NCBI GenBank assembly: GCA_009928435.1
Contig: JAABNQ010000042.1
Coordinates: 1-33,086, forward strand
Length of the DNA stretch: 33,086 nt
Direction: 5' to 3'
Origin: Bacillus sp. HF117_J1_D
GTDB taxonomy: Bacteria; Bacillota; Bacilli; Bacillales; Bacillaceae_C
Positions 9,324 to 17,210 of this stretch are shown one piece after another (position 1 is the stretch's first letter; each line of letters begins with the position of its first letter). The notes beneath the pieces were generated by a model that was not told where the DNA came from, ran no database searches, and saw only the letters and a program-made list of their open reading frames with translations. The translations under genes were made by a program, and so were the position numbers.

Positions 9324-9737
9324 TTATTTGGTATGGTCTACAGTCAAGTCAACCGACTTCTGTACAGTATCTTGTACATTATCTGTACTTGTCTTTCCGT
9401 CCTCAGCTACTTCATCAATCGCTGCTTTAGTCGTACTGCGGAATTGCCCCGCTTTATCTTTGACCGTTTCAGCCAAGTTAGTGCCCTTCTCCATTGCAGT
9501 TTGGCGAATTTGGCTTGTTTTTTCCATTGCGGTGGATGTAAAATCTGAACCTTTTTCCATGACTGTTTCTTTCCATTCACCGGATTTCTCTCTAAGAACA
9601 TCCACCTGATCGCATAAATCACTACGCAGCTCCCTGCCGGATTTTGGAGCGACCAATAAAGCAGTAGCGGCTCCTACAATGCTTCCCACTAATATTCCCG
9701 TCAGAAAATTACCAGTACCATTATCTTGATTGCTCAT
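9324..9737 (-). CDS. ytxH: YtxH-type general stress protein
   Basis: The protein has 137 residues. One N-terminal transmembrane segment (about 10-30, with GILVGSIVGAATALLVAPKSGRE) is the YtxH-family hallmark. A hydrophilic, probably coiled-coil tail follows, rich in repeated MEKG-S/T units (MEKGSDF, MEKTSQI, MEKGTNL). The biochemical function is unknown; in B. subtilis the operon belongs to the SigB regulon. The SD AAGGAGGATG precedes the ATG. ytxJ, the third operon gene in B. subtilis, is absent. The frame ends at a TAA, but the following 90 bp encode a plausible Glu/Ala/Gln-rich continuation in the +1 frame (TIPNKAQSETLQADEEAPQK), so the 3' end may be frameshifted. Confidence 0.85.
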   Translation of the reverse strand: MSNQDNGTGNFLTGILVGSIVGAATALLVAPKSGRELRSDLCDQVDVLREKSGEWKETVMEKGSDFTSTAMEKTSQIRQTAMEKGTNLAETVKDKAGQFRSTTKAAIDEVAEDGKTSTDNVQDTVQKSVDLTVDHTK

Positions 9738-9771
9738 ACTTTTTCATCCTCCTTCATAGATTCAACTCGCC

Positions 9772-10278
9772 TTAACCTCTTCCGCCTTCCAACTGTTGAG
9801 TATGAATAACAACCTCTGATTGGCTGCCCTTCTTTTTGACCGTCGCTTTCTTCTTACTTGACCATTTGTCTTTCAGCTCTTTCAAGGCAGTACCCCATTG
9901 AACAATTTGAACGATTTTATCTTCATTATTGACAACGGCAGAAGACACGGATCTTGTTACCTTTTGTAAAGAAGTATTTAAATCTGAAACTGTATTTCCT
10001 ACACCTTGGACGGCATGTCCGACACCCTGTATGCCATCAACCACTGTTTCAACCTTCTCTGCTTTTTTCTGGATATCCTCCGCAAGAGCATTGGTTTTAT
10101 GTAGAAGTTCCGCTGTTTCACTTGTAACCCCTTTTAGTTGACCTTCAAGACCAACCAACGTTTCAGATACACTTTCCAATGTTCCTTTTACAGCTTTTAA
10201 TGTTTTTGTCAAGCTGATTACGAGAATCAGAAATGCAATTGCTATTAAAGCAACACTTAAGTAAAGTATAATTTTCAT
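9772..10278 (-). CDS. ytxG: YtxG-type protein, DUF948, membrane-anchored
   Basis: The protein has 168 residues from the ATG at 10278. This start was chosen over an upstream in-frame ATG at 10305 because AGGAGGTGTGG lies just before it. An N-terminal transmembrane segment ([21 protein letters not shown]) precedes a long region with heptad-like spacing ([23 protein letters not shown] and onward), characteristic of DUF948, and a basic C-terminus. The molecular role is unknown. It is first in the ytxG-ytxH stress operon, directly under a SigB-type promoter, with ytxH 34 bp downstream. Confidence 0.85.
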   Translation of the reverse strand: MKIILYLSVALIAIAFLILVISLTKTLKAVKGTLESVSETLVGLEGQLKGVTSETAELLHKTNALAEDIQKKAEKVETVVDGIQGVGHAVQGVGNTVSDLNTSLQKVTRSVSSAVVNNEDKIVQIVQWGTALKELKDKWSSKKKATVKKKGSQSEVVIHTQQLEGGRG

Positions 10279-10307
10279 CAGTTCCACACCTCCTGTATAC
10301 AACAACT

Positions 10308-10332
10308 CTACCCTGTTTATTATAAATTAAAC
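10308..10332 (-). promoter_or_regulatory. SigB-type promoter of ytxGH
   Basis: On the minus strand, GTTTAA (10332-10327), a 13-bp spacer and GGGTAG (10313-10308) match the general-stress consensus GTTTAA-N12-15-GGGWAW in 11 of 12 positions. It lies 30 bp before ytxG. This agrees with the known SigB dependence of the B. subtilis operon. Confidence 0.8.
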
Positions 10333-10414
10333 AGCCAGTAAACATCTTCTTTTCTCTACTCTATTTTCCCTTTATTTTTCCTAAAAAAACACAAAATCTT
10401 CATTTTTTCGATTT

Positions 10415-10450
10415 AAAAAAGAAGATGTAGGAAATACACCTTCTTTTTTC
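10415..10450 (-). terminator. Terminator of murC
   Basis: GAAGGTGTA pairs with TACATCTTC (one G-T pair) around TTTCC, followed by TTTTTT on the minus strand. T-tracts on both sides make it potentially bidirectional. It isolates murC from ytxGH. Confidence 0.8.
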
Positions 10451-10477
10451 CCTTCATCCATGACAAAATCCTGTTTA

Positions 10478-11797
10478 TTATTGCGCTTTTTTCAGTTGTT
10501 GCTGCAACAGGTTTTCGTAAGCGACTTGAAATTTCTGTATATCTCCTGCTCCCATGAAAATTAGAACTGAATGATCAGCCATCAACAGTGGGGATGTGTC
10601 TTCTTCCTTCAGGATTTCGGCTCCCTCAATTTTGTCTTTTAGATCTTCAATCGTCAGTTCTCCATGATTTTCGCGGGCTGAACCGAAAATATCACATAAG
10701 TATACCTTATTCGCTTCGCCTAAACTTTCTCCAAATTCTTGTAAGAACGTGCGCGTCCTTGTAAAAGTATGTGGCTGAAATACAGCAATAACTGGGCGAT
10801 CTGGATATTTCTGCCTTGCTGCATTGATTGTCGCTTTGATTTCAACAGGATGATGAGCATAGTCATCTATAAGAATTTGGTTGCCGAGACGCTTCTCAGT
10901 AAAACGACGCTTCACACCATCGAATGTCAATAATTGCTGCTGCAAAATTTTTGTATCTACTTCTTCATAGTGACATAGCGCAATCACTGAGAGCGCGTTT
11001 AAAATATTATGATCTCCATAAGTTGGAATTTCAAAAGAGGCGTAAAAATGATTACGTACAAAGACATCAAATTTCGTTCCTGAAGTTGATTTTTCAATAT
11101 TACGGGCTTGGAAATCATTTCCTTCACCAAATCCATAGAAAAGAACAGGAACTCCCGCCTGGATTTTTTGAAGCTGTTCATCATCACCAAAAGCGATGAT
11201 CGCTTTATTGACTTGCAGTGCCATTTCCTGAAATGCTTGGAACACATCATCCACATTAGCAAAGTAATCAGGGTGATCGAAATCAATATTTGTCATAATA
11301 GCGTAGTCTGGATGGTACGATAAAAAGTGCCTGCGGTATTCGCATGCTTCAAATACGAAGTAAGACGCATCCTTTTCCCCTCTACCTGTACCATCGCCAA
11401 TTAGGAATGAAGTGGGCTTAGCCCCTTTCATAACATGCGCAAGCAGTCCGGTTGTAGACGTTTTTCCATGCGACCCTGTAACTCCGATGCTTGTAAATTT
11501 TTTCATATACTCGCCTAAAAATGTATGATAACGAATGACTTCAATTCCCTGCTTTAATGCTTCATCGATTTCTTCATGGGCATCCGAAAAAGCATTACCG
11601 GCAATGACAGTCATTCCGGGCTTTATATTTTCACGATTAAAAGGTAAAATTTTTATTTTCAAATCATCAAGCGCTTCTTGGGTGAAGAAGTATTTTTCAA
11701 CGTCGGACCCCTGCACCTTATATCCAGAATTATGAAGAATTTGTGCGAGAGCGCTCATTCCGGTGCCTTTAATACCGACGAAATGGTATACAATCAT
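10478..11797 (-). CDS. murC: UDP-N-acetylmuramate--L-alanine ligase
   Basis: This Mur ligase has 439 residues. The N-terminal UDP-binding Rossmann loop is [11 protein letters not shown] (8-18), the ATP-binding motif is [13 protein letters not shown] (105-117, Lys112), and the central [11 protein letters not shown] and C-terminal DDYAHHP motifs are typical of MurC. It adds L-alanine to UDP-MurNAc in the cytoplasm, the first step of the peptide stem of peptidoglycan. GGAGG lies seven bases before the ATG. In B. subtilis murC also lies next to sftA (ytpS) and ytxG. Here the nicotinate phosphoribosyltransferase gene sits between sftA and murC. Confidence 0.97.
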   Translation of the reverse strand: MIVYHFVGIKGTGMSALAQILHNSGYKVQGSDVEKYFFTQEALDDLKIKILPFNRENIKPGMTVIAGNAFSDAHEEIDEALKQGIEVIRYHTFLGEYMKKFTSIGVTGSHGKTSTTGLLAHVMKGAKPTSFLIGDGTGRGEKDASYFVFEACEYRRHFLSYHPDYAIMTNIDFDHPDYFANVDDVFQAFQEMALQVNKAIIAFGDDEQLQKIQAGVPVLFYGFGEGNDFQARNIEKSTSGTKFDVFVRNHFYASFEIPTYGDHNILNALSVIALCHYEEVDTKILQQQLLTFDGVKRRFTEKRLGNQILIDDYAHHPVEIKATINAARQKYPDRPVIAVFQPHTFTRTRTFLQEFGESLGEANKVYLCDIFGSARENHGELTIEDLKDKIEGAEILKEEDTSPLLMADHSVLIFMGAGDIQKFQVAYENLLQQQLKKAQ

Positions 11798-11943
11798 AAC
11801 AGAACCTCCAGCGATTGTCTATCTGTATGTATTATATGAAAAAAAATGAATTTTGCTCAAACGTCAATAAGCCTTAGTCCTCTTATTATGAACTTCCGAC
11901 TGTGTTCATATGTAAGCATTACAGATAGTTTTTTTATTATGCC

Positions 11944-11972
11944 ATTATATCATTGATCAGAAACAGTGACTA
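11944..11972 (-). promoter_or_regulatory. Likely promoter of murC
   Basis: On the minus strand, TAGTCA (11972-11967), 17 bp, and TATAAT (11949-11944) with an extended TGA upstream lie in the 204-bp gap after the phosphoribosyltransferase gene. This leaves a leader of about 140 nt. A second TATAAT (11836-11831) nearer to murC could be an alternative. Confidence 0.5.
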
Positions 11973-12001
11973 TTCATTCATCATCTTACAAAAACGAGTC
12001 T

Positions 12002-13099
12002 TCAATCAACCTTTTCAAGACGCGGGTTAGGGCGATATCTTCTCCCCGCTTTGGCAGAATGCTCTCCGTTCAATAATACACAATCTCCAGTAAAACCGAT
12101 ATTGATTTTCAGCAAACTGCTGCCAATCCCATACATATCTACCGGTACACCCATATTTTCAAATTCAGTAATTCTTTCCTCGTTAAATCCGCCTGAAACA
12201 ACAATTTTGACATGTTGGAAACCTTCGCGATCCAAAGCTTCTCTCAAGGCAAAGATGAGCGTTGCATTCACTCCACGGGGATCAAAGGTGCCAAGCAAAT
12301 GTTGATTTCTAAGAAAGTACTTATCAATCATTGTTTTGGATGTATCAATCCGGACCGCTTTCAATTCTGAGCCGAATTCGCGAGCCAGCTTCAAAGAATC
12401 AGTGATGACATCATTATTATAATCGACCAGAGATACAAGTTCATCTTCTGGAAAAGTCATATGGTAAGCTTTAGTCGCTTCCACAATGTCGCCATTGAAC
12501 AGTTGAATCATCGCATGAGGCATCGTTCCCATGCCTTTCTTTCCCCACCATTCGTTCATTGCAGGCGTTGCTTGTGCTGTAGAACCTCCAATATATGCTG
12601 CATATCCGTCACCGGCCTGTTGTGTGAAATGATCATCACGGTCTCCCATAAAAATCACCGGCTTCTGTTCTCCAGATATTGCTGCTGCTTTCGAGACATT
12701 ATAAACATTCGTCGCAACGGATGTACGCCTTGAGAGAATTCCATCAATGATTCCTTCAAGGTATCCAAAGTTCTGATAGGGACCTGTAACGGTTAGAACT
12801 GTTTCAAATGGGGTAATTTTCTCCCCATCTTTCAACGAATAGATTTCCAATGCATCTGGATCTTTTGCAAAATTTTCCAAAAGGGCGATCGCCTCGTCTG
12901 TACCACAGAGAACGGCATCTTTTCTTTGAAAAAATTGCATAGTCACGATGTTATCTTCTTTATAACGCTCTGCGATTTCTCTTGTTTTCAAAAAATATAC
13001 AGCTGAAAACCAGCCGTCCTTTACACGCTCATCGAATTTAAATGTTTTATTAGTCAACCTCTTTATTTTGCCCTGAAGCTTCAGTTCAATTTCCTTCAT
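12002..13099 (-). CDS. Nicotinate phosphoribosyltransferase family protein
   Basis: The protein has 365 residues from the ATG at 13099, chosen because AAGGAG precedes it by seven to eight bases. An in-frame ATG at 13132 abuts the sftA terminator T-run and lacks an SD. Family features include FFQRKDAVLCGTDEA, GYLEGIIDGILSRRTSVATN, GGSTAQATPAMNEWW, MGTMPHAMIQLF, AVRIDT, IVVSGGFNEERI and the phosphate-binding MYGIGSSL near the C-terminus. The reaction would be nicotinate plus PRPP (with ATP) to nicotinate mononucleotide, the entry of NAD salvage. A related type II phosphoribosyltransferase specificity, such as nicotinamide, cannot be excluded by eye. Confidence 0.85.
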   Translation of the reverse strand: MKEIELKLQGKIKRLTNKTFKFDERVKDGWFSAVYFLKTREIAERYKEDNIVTMQFFQRKDAVLCGTDEAIALLENFAKDPDALEIYSLKDGEKITPFETVLTVTGPYQNFGYLEGIIDGILSRRTSVATNVYNVSKAAAISGEQKPVIFMGDRDDHFTQQAGDGYAAYIGGSTAQATPAMNEWWGKKGMGTMPHAMIQLFNGDIVEATKAYHMTFPEDELVSLVDYNNDVITDSLKLAREFGSELKAVRIDTSKTMIDKYFLRNQHLLGTFDPRGVNATLIFALREALDREGFQHVKIVVSGGFNEERITEFENMGVPVDMYGIGSSLLKINIGFTGDCVLLNGEHSAKAGRRYRPNPRLEKVD

Positions 13100-13132
13100 G
13101 TCGGATACTCCTTGTGCTACATTAATCTCCAT

Positions 13133-13158
13133 AAAAAAAGGGGAAGCCTTCGTTCCCC
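13133..13158 (-). terminator. Terminator after sftA, at the 5' end of the phosphoribosyltransferase leader
   Basis: GGGGAA-CGAAGGC-TTCCCC followed by TTTTTTT on the minus strand, 28 bp after the sftA stop and only 33 bp before the next start codon. Confidence 0.85.
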
Positions 13159-13186
13159 ATTAACAAATAGAATAACATTTTATCAT

Positions 13187-16021
13187 CTAATGTACTAGGG
13201 AATCTTTTAATAAATCAAGTTCCGCCTCCTTTATGAGCACGTCTCGAGGTTTACTTCCCTTTGATCCAGAAATGACTCCCTGATCTTCCATCATCTCCAT
13301 CAATCTTGCAGCACGGTTATATCCAATTCTAAATTGTCTCTGTAATAAGGATGTGGAGGCATTCCCTTGTTTTACCACAAATTGGCATGCATCTAATAAA
13401 AGTTCATCTTCGTTTTCCTGAATTTCTGCCTTCTTCAAAAGCTCCTCCTGTTGGAAGATGTAATTCGGCTTACCTTGATCGCGGACATGATCAATAACCT
13501 GATCAATCTCTTCATCTGATACAAAAGTTCCTTGGAGCCTTACAGGTTTGACAGATCCGTTATTTAAAAATAGCATATCTCCGCGTCCGAGCAATTTTTC
13601 AGCACCGCTCACATCAATCACTGTCCGTGAGTCCACTTGCGATGAAACCGCAAACGCGATTCGTGTAGGTACGTTCGCTTTGATCAGACCAGTGATGACA
13701 TCTACAGAAGGCCTTTGTGTCGCAATAAGTAAATGGATACCGCATGCCCTTGCTTTTTGGGCAATCCTGCAAATGGATTCTTCTACTTCAGCAGGTGCTA
13801 CCATCATCAAGTCAGCAAGTTCATCAATAATGATCACGATATAAGGGAGATGTTCGCCTTTTTGCCCCTCTCTTTTAGCAAGCTCATTGAAACGTCCTAT
13901 ATCGCGGACACCGGCATGAACAAAGAGCTCGTAACGTCGTTCCATTTCATCCACCGCCCATTTTAAGGCAGCTGTCGCCGCTTTTACATCCGTGATAACC
14001 GGACTGACTAGGTGCGGAATATGATTGTATGGAGCAAGTTCAACCATTTTCGGGTCAATGAGCATTAGTTTCAGCTCATCAGGCCTTGCCTTATAAAGCA
14101 GGCTGACAAGAATAGAGTTAATGCAGACACTTTTCCCCGAACCTGTAGCCCCTGCAATTAAACCATGGGGCATTTTCCGTAAATCCGTCACAACCGGTTC
14201 TCCAGAGATATCCAGCCCAAGAGCGGCAGTCAAAGGAGATTCTGCATTTAAAAAGGCTGGTTTCCCAATAATTTCACTAATTTGAACCGGGCGGCTTTCC
14301 TTATTTGGCAGCTCAATTCCAATAGAGCGCGTTCCAGGAATCGGAGCTTCCATTCGAATATCTCGCGCTGCCATACTCAGTTTGATATCGTTGCTCAAAT
14401 TAGTGATTTTATTGACTTTGACACCTTTATCAGGCTGCACTTCAAACCTTGTGACAGAAGGACCCTGGCTCGCTTTGACGACCCTTGCTTTTACATTAAA
14501 GTTTTCCATTGTTTCATCAAGAAGGCTCGTTTGCTCATTTAGCCATTCTGTATTTTCCTCTTTAAAAACAGGTGGTTTAAGAAGCGAAAGGTCTGGAAAT
14601 GTATAATGCACAGTTTCAGAGATGGGTGTTTCTGACTCTTCCACTTCTTTAACTGGAGCCGAAACAGCTTCACTACTGTTTTTTTCCCTTTCACTTTGCT
14701 TTTTCCAATTTGTCTTGTCTTGCGTAAGCATCAGTACATTAAATGGTAAATTTGATCGTGGCTTACTATCTGAACCTTCTTTAGCTGACTCTTCCACGAT
14801 TGATAATTCTTCCGATGATGACTCCTCTGCTGCGTCCTCTTGATCCAAAGTCATTTCAACAGCAACCGCCATCTCTTCATAAGCTTCAGGGCTTGAAGAC
14901 TCAGACTCAGCCTTTTCATTCTCATCATCCAGTGGTAAATCATCAATTAATTCTCGCTCAGCGTTAAGCTCAGATTGTTTTAAAGCCATTCCCTCTATTT
15001 CTGGTTCTTCTGAGGAGAGCTGGTCTTCCATTTTATAGATTTCTCCATTCGCTGATTCTGCTGCTTCATCGGACTCTTTGATAAAGACAGGGGCAAATGA
15101 GGCTTCTTCTATTTCGGATGAAAACTGAGTTTCCGGCTCAACGATTTCTCCGGTTGAAGCCGGGTTTGCCGGTTCAGCCAATTCTTCGGTAAAAACCGGG
15201 TCATCTGTTTTCCTACTTTCTTCGGAGGAAAGCGGGTTTGCCGTCTCATCAATTTCCTCGACTAAAGCCTGGGTTGCATCCATTTCTGTCCTCGTTTGAA
15301 CAGTCAAATTGTCCTCAGCATGTGCTCTATCTTGTTCTTGAGAAACGTTTTGCAATATCTCTGAAGTTTTTTCTTCAAATCCCTCGCTTGTCTCGCGATG
15401 TTGCTCCCATGTTTTTATTACTAAGTCATTATGTTGTGATCCACGTTCGTTTTTTTCAATTTCATCTATTTCGTGCTTTCCAGACTGGTCTTTCAAAATA
15501 GCTTTTTCAGTAATCTTCTCATTTTTTTCTATTTCTTGTTGAGCCTTACCACCCCGTAATTTCGATTGGATATCCTTTAATTCGAATTCAGGAATATGGG
15601 GTTTTGGACTTACTTTTCTTTCTATTGGCCGATTAAATCCATAAATCGGAGAAGGAATGTGCGTCGGTTCAAATGGCTGACTATTTTGAGGCTCAATCTT
15701 CCTCCTTGTTTGTTCCGTGGGTCTTCTGTCTGCTCGCCTGTTCTGTTTCTTTTCGAAAGTTCTTCTTTCGTCTCTAGGCTGTCTTTTAATTGGCTGCTTC
15801 TGTTTGCCTGAAATTGAATGGCCAGGCTGATCCTTAATTAAAGGAAAGCGAAACTCTCCTTTGGGATATTGGTAAATCATCCGTGTTTTCATCTCATGCT
15901 GTTCATTTTTATGATTATTTTTTTCATTATTTTTGGGGTTATTTTCTATATTCCATTCAGTTTGTTCATCCATTGTTTTATCTGAAAAAAAATTTGAAAG
16001 AAATTTTTTCCACCAGTGCAT
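13187..16021 (-). CDS. sftA: SftA, soluble FtsK/SpoIIIE-type DNA translocase
   Basis: The protein has 944 residues (B. subtilis SftA is about 950). No membrane segments are seen, which separates it from SpoIIIE and FtsK. Residues 1-480 are a low-complexity, Glu/Ser-rich linker with imperfect short repeats (SSEE, FTEE, STGE, SSEI blocks). The motor domain has Walker A GATGSGKS (624-631, Lys630), Walker B IIIDELAD (Asp733, Glu734) and the ATQRPSVDVITGLIKAN segment. The C-terminal winged-helix gamma domain (from about 868, LLQRQFRIGYNRAARLM) reads polar DNA signals. SftA clears trapped chromosome from the septum. An RBS is weak (AGAGTGAT). The adjacent upstream gene is divergent. Confidence 0.95.
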   Translation of the reverse strand: MHWWKKFLSNFFSDKTMDEQTEWNIENNPKNNEKNNHKNEQHEMKTRMIYQYPKGEFRFPLIKDQPGHSISGKQKQPIKRQPRDERRTFEKKQNRRADRRPTEQTRRKIEPQNSQPFEPTHIPSPIYGFNRPIERKVSPKPHIPEFELKDIQSKLRGGKAQQEIEKNEKITEKAILKDQSGKHEIDEIEKNERGSQHNDLVIKTWEQHRETSEGFEEKTSEILQNVSQEQDRAHAEDNLTVQTRTEMDATQALVEEIDETANPLSSEESRKTDDPVFTEELAEPANPASTGEIVEPETQFSSEIEEASFAPVFIKESDEAAESANGEIYKMEDQLSSEEPEIEGMALKQSELNAERELIDDLPLDDENEKAESESSSPEAYEEMAVAVEMTLDQEDAAEESSSEELSIVEESAKEGSDSKPRSNLPFNVLMLTQDKTNWKKQSEREKNSSEAVSAPVKEVEESETPISETVHYTFPDLSLLKPPVFKEENTEWLNEQTSLLDETMENFNVKARVVKASQGPSVTRFEVQPDKGVKVNKITNLSNDIKLSMAARDIRMEAPIPGTRSIGIELPNKESRPVQISEIIGKPAFLNAESPLTAALGLDISGEPVVTDLRKMPHGLIAGATGSGKSVCINSILVSLLYKARPDELKLMLIDPKMVELAPYNHIPHLVSPVITDVKAATAALKWAVDEMERRYELFVHAGVRDIGRFNELAKREGQKGEHLPYIVIIIDELADLMMVAPAEVEESICRIAQKARACGIHLLIATQRPSVDVITGLIKANVPTRIAFAVSSQVDSRTVIDVSGAEKLLGRGDMLFLNNGSVKPVRLQGTFVSDEEIDQVIDHVRDQGKPNYIFQQEELLKKAEIQENEDELLLDACQFVVKQGNASTSLLQRQFRIGYNRAARLMEMMEDQGVISGSKGSKPRDVLIKEAELDLLKDSLVH

Positions 16022-16069
16022 TATTTAATCACTCTTTCTTTCATTAAAGGTAATAACTGTCATCCATTT

Positions 16070-16078
16070 ATTATAACA
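16070..16078 (-). promoter_or_regulatory. Extended -10 promoter of sftA
   Basis: TGT-TATAAT on the minus strand, about 50 bp upstream of the sftA ATG. The -35 region is AT-rich and poorly matched. Confidence 0.55.
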
Positions 16079-16084
16079 AAAAAC

Positions 16085-16115
16085 GAATAATAAATAATCC
16101 GTTTGGAACATTAAA
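16085..16115 (+). promoter_or_regulatory. Possible SigG-like promoter of the YhcN-type gene
   Basis: GAATA (16085-16089) and CATTAAA (16109-16115) approximate the forespore SigG elements GHATR and CATNHTA, but the 19-bp spacer is one longer than usual. It would fit a sporulation lipoprotein gene whose SD lies at 16131. Confidence 0.3.
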
Positions 16116-16148
16116 AAAGATTTTAGAATAAAGGAGGTTACTTAATTG

Positions 16149-16730
16149 ATGAAATTTATAAAACCGTTTATTTATGCAGGTTTGGTATCTGTGGTATTGG
16201 CAGGCTGTGGCACTTCAAATAATAATGACCGCTTTACAAACGATGACAATCGTCCTCTTGGAGTCCGTTATAACCCTACGGATAACCGCGATGGGACTAA
16301 TAACGTGAACAATGACGGCACAGTCAATGACAACAGGATGGATGGTTTTGGAACAAATGTCAACAATGATACAGCCAACAACAACAATAATGATCGCAAT
16401 ATTGATCTTGCAGATGATGTTGCGGATAAAGTGGTCGGCCTGAAAGAAGTTGATGATGCAAGTGTTCTTGTAACGAATCGGAACGCGTACGTTGCAGTAA
16501 AACTCAGCGGACAAGGTAATAAAGAGATGACCAAAGATGTGCAGAAAAAAATTGCAGATAAAGTCCGGAACACTAATCATAACTTTGACAATGTTTACAT
16601 TTCGGAGAACCCGGACTTCTACGATCGAATGAGAGGATATGGTAACGATATTCGCAATGGCCGTCCGGTCGGCGGTTTCTTTGATGAATTCACAGATACC
16701 GTACAGCGCGTATTCCCTAATGCCAGGTAA
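16149..16730 (+). CDS. YhcN/YlaJ-family sporulation lipoprotein
   Basis: The protein has 193 residues from the ATG at 16149; a TTG at 16146 is also possible and is better spaced from AAGGAGG. A short lipoprotein signal peptide ends in the lipobox LAGC with Cys20. A low-complexity stretch of Asn, Asp and Thr (about 23-85) follows, repetitive at DNA level (AAC/AAT/GAT runs). The C-terminal domain has ADDVADKVVGLKEVDDASVLV, NAYVAVKL and VYISENPDFYDRM, which define the YhcN/YlaJ family. Members are forespore inner-membrane or cortex-associated lipoproteins tied to germination. It is divergent from sftA and ends at its own terminator. The exact function is unknown. Confidence 0.88.
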   Translation: MKFIKPFIYAGLVSVVLAGCGTSNNNDRFTNDDNRPLGVRYNPTDNRDGTNNVNNDGTVNDNRMDGFGTNVNNDTANNNNNDRNIDLADDVADKVVGLKEVDDASVLVTNRNAYVAVKLSGQGNKEMTKDVQKKIADKVRNTNHNFDNVYISENPDFYDRMRGYGNDIRNGRPVGGFFDEFTDTVQRVFPNAR

Positions 16731-16829
16731 ATAAGAAAAGCACAAGACGATTTCGATGAGGCAGTTTTTCACAGGGGAGCGGCTTGATCCTTGCTGGCCA
16801 ACATTCCCTTTGGCTGAAAAACAAACCTT

Positions 16830-16866
16830 AAAAAGCCGAAATTTCAACGAGAAATTTCGGCTTTTC
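16830..16866. terminator. Bidirectional terminator between convergent genes
   Basis: AAAAGCCGAAATTTC pairs with GAAATTTCGGCTTTT around AACGA. It is symmetric, with T-tracts on both strands, and serves the YhcN-type gene and the YciI-like gene. The 100 bp between 16731 and 16830 hold nothing else I recognise. Confidence 0.9.
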
Positions 16867-16876
16867 TATTGTTGTA

Positions 16877-17143
16877 TTATGAGTCAGATACCATGTCCCA
16901 CTCATGGAGTTCATAAGTTCTTGCATCGTTTACTACATAAGGATCTTGCTTAACCCAAGATTCAACTTGTTCCAGGTTCTCGCCTTGATAAATGACAAGA
17001 CCGCCTGCTCCATCCGTGAAACGGCCAAACATAGCCACTTTCTTTTCTTTTTTCATTCTTGCCAAAAATTCTAAGTGAGCCGGGCGGTGCTGCTGGCTTT
17101 TCTCTTCATCTTTCATTGGCAAAAAAACAGCAAAGTACTTCAT
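16877..17143 (-). CDS. YciI-family small protein
   Basis: The protein has 88 residues. The ferredoxin-like YciI fold is indicated by MKYFAVFLPMKD at the start, HRPAHLEFLARMKKEKKVAMFGRF (family HxxHL-type segment), GGLVIYQ and VESWVKQDPYVVNDA. YciI-like proteins are small dimeric alpha+beta proteins, some with hydrolase activity through a conserved His/Asp pair; the role here is unknown. GGAGG lies six to seven bases before the ATG. It is preceded by its own extended -10 promoter and followed by the shared terminator. Confidence 0.82.
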   Translation of the reverse strand: MKYFAVFLPMKDEEKSQQHRPAHLEFLARMKKEKKVAMFGRFTDGAGGLVIYQGENLEQVESWVKQDPYVVNDARTYELHEWDMVSDS

Positions 17144-17175
17144 TTTGTTCCCTCCATCTTTCCTTTTCTTGACGT

Positions 17176-17184
17176 ATTATATCA
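17176..17184 (-). promoter_or_regulatory. Extended -10 promoter of the YciI-like gene
   Basis: TGA-TATAAT on the minus strand, about 33 bp before the ATG, in the 67-bp gap after the dehydrogenase gene. The -35 region (TTATTA, 16-bp spacer) is weak. Confidence 0.55.
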
Positions 17185-17210
17185 CGCTCACTAGCTGTAA
17201 TAACAGCCGA

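Noticed and set aside
16740-16830. GATCCTTG-type words shared with 31735-31745
   Set aside because: The similarity (ggatCCTTGyTGG) covers about 12 bp only and the flanks differ, so it is not enough for a repeat family.
16215-16847. A 210-codon open frame opposite the YhcN-type lipoprotein gene
   Set aside because: It is the reverse shadow of the Asn/Asp repeat region; the forward frame has an SD, a lipobox and a recognised domain.
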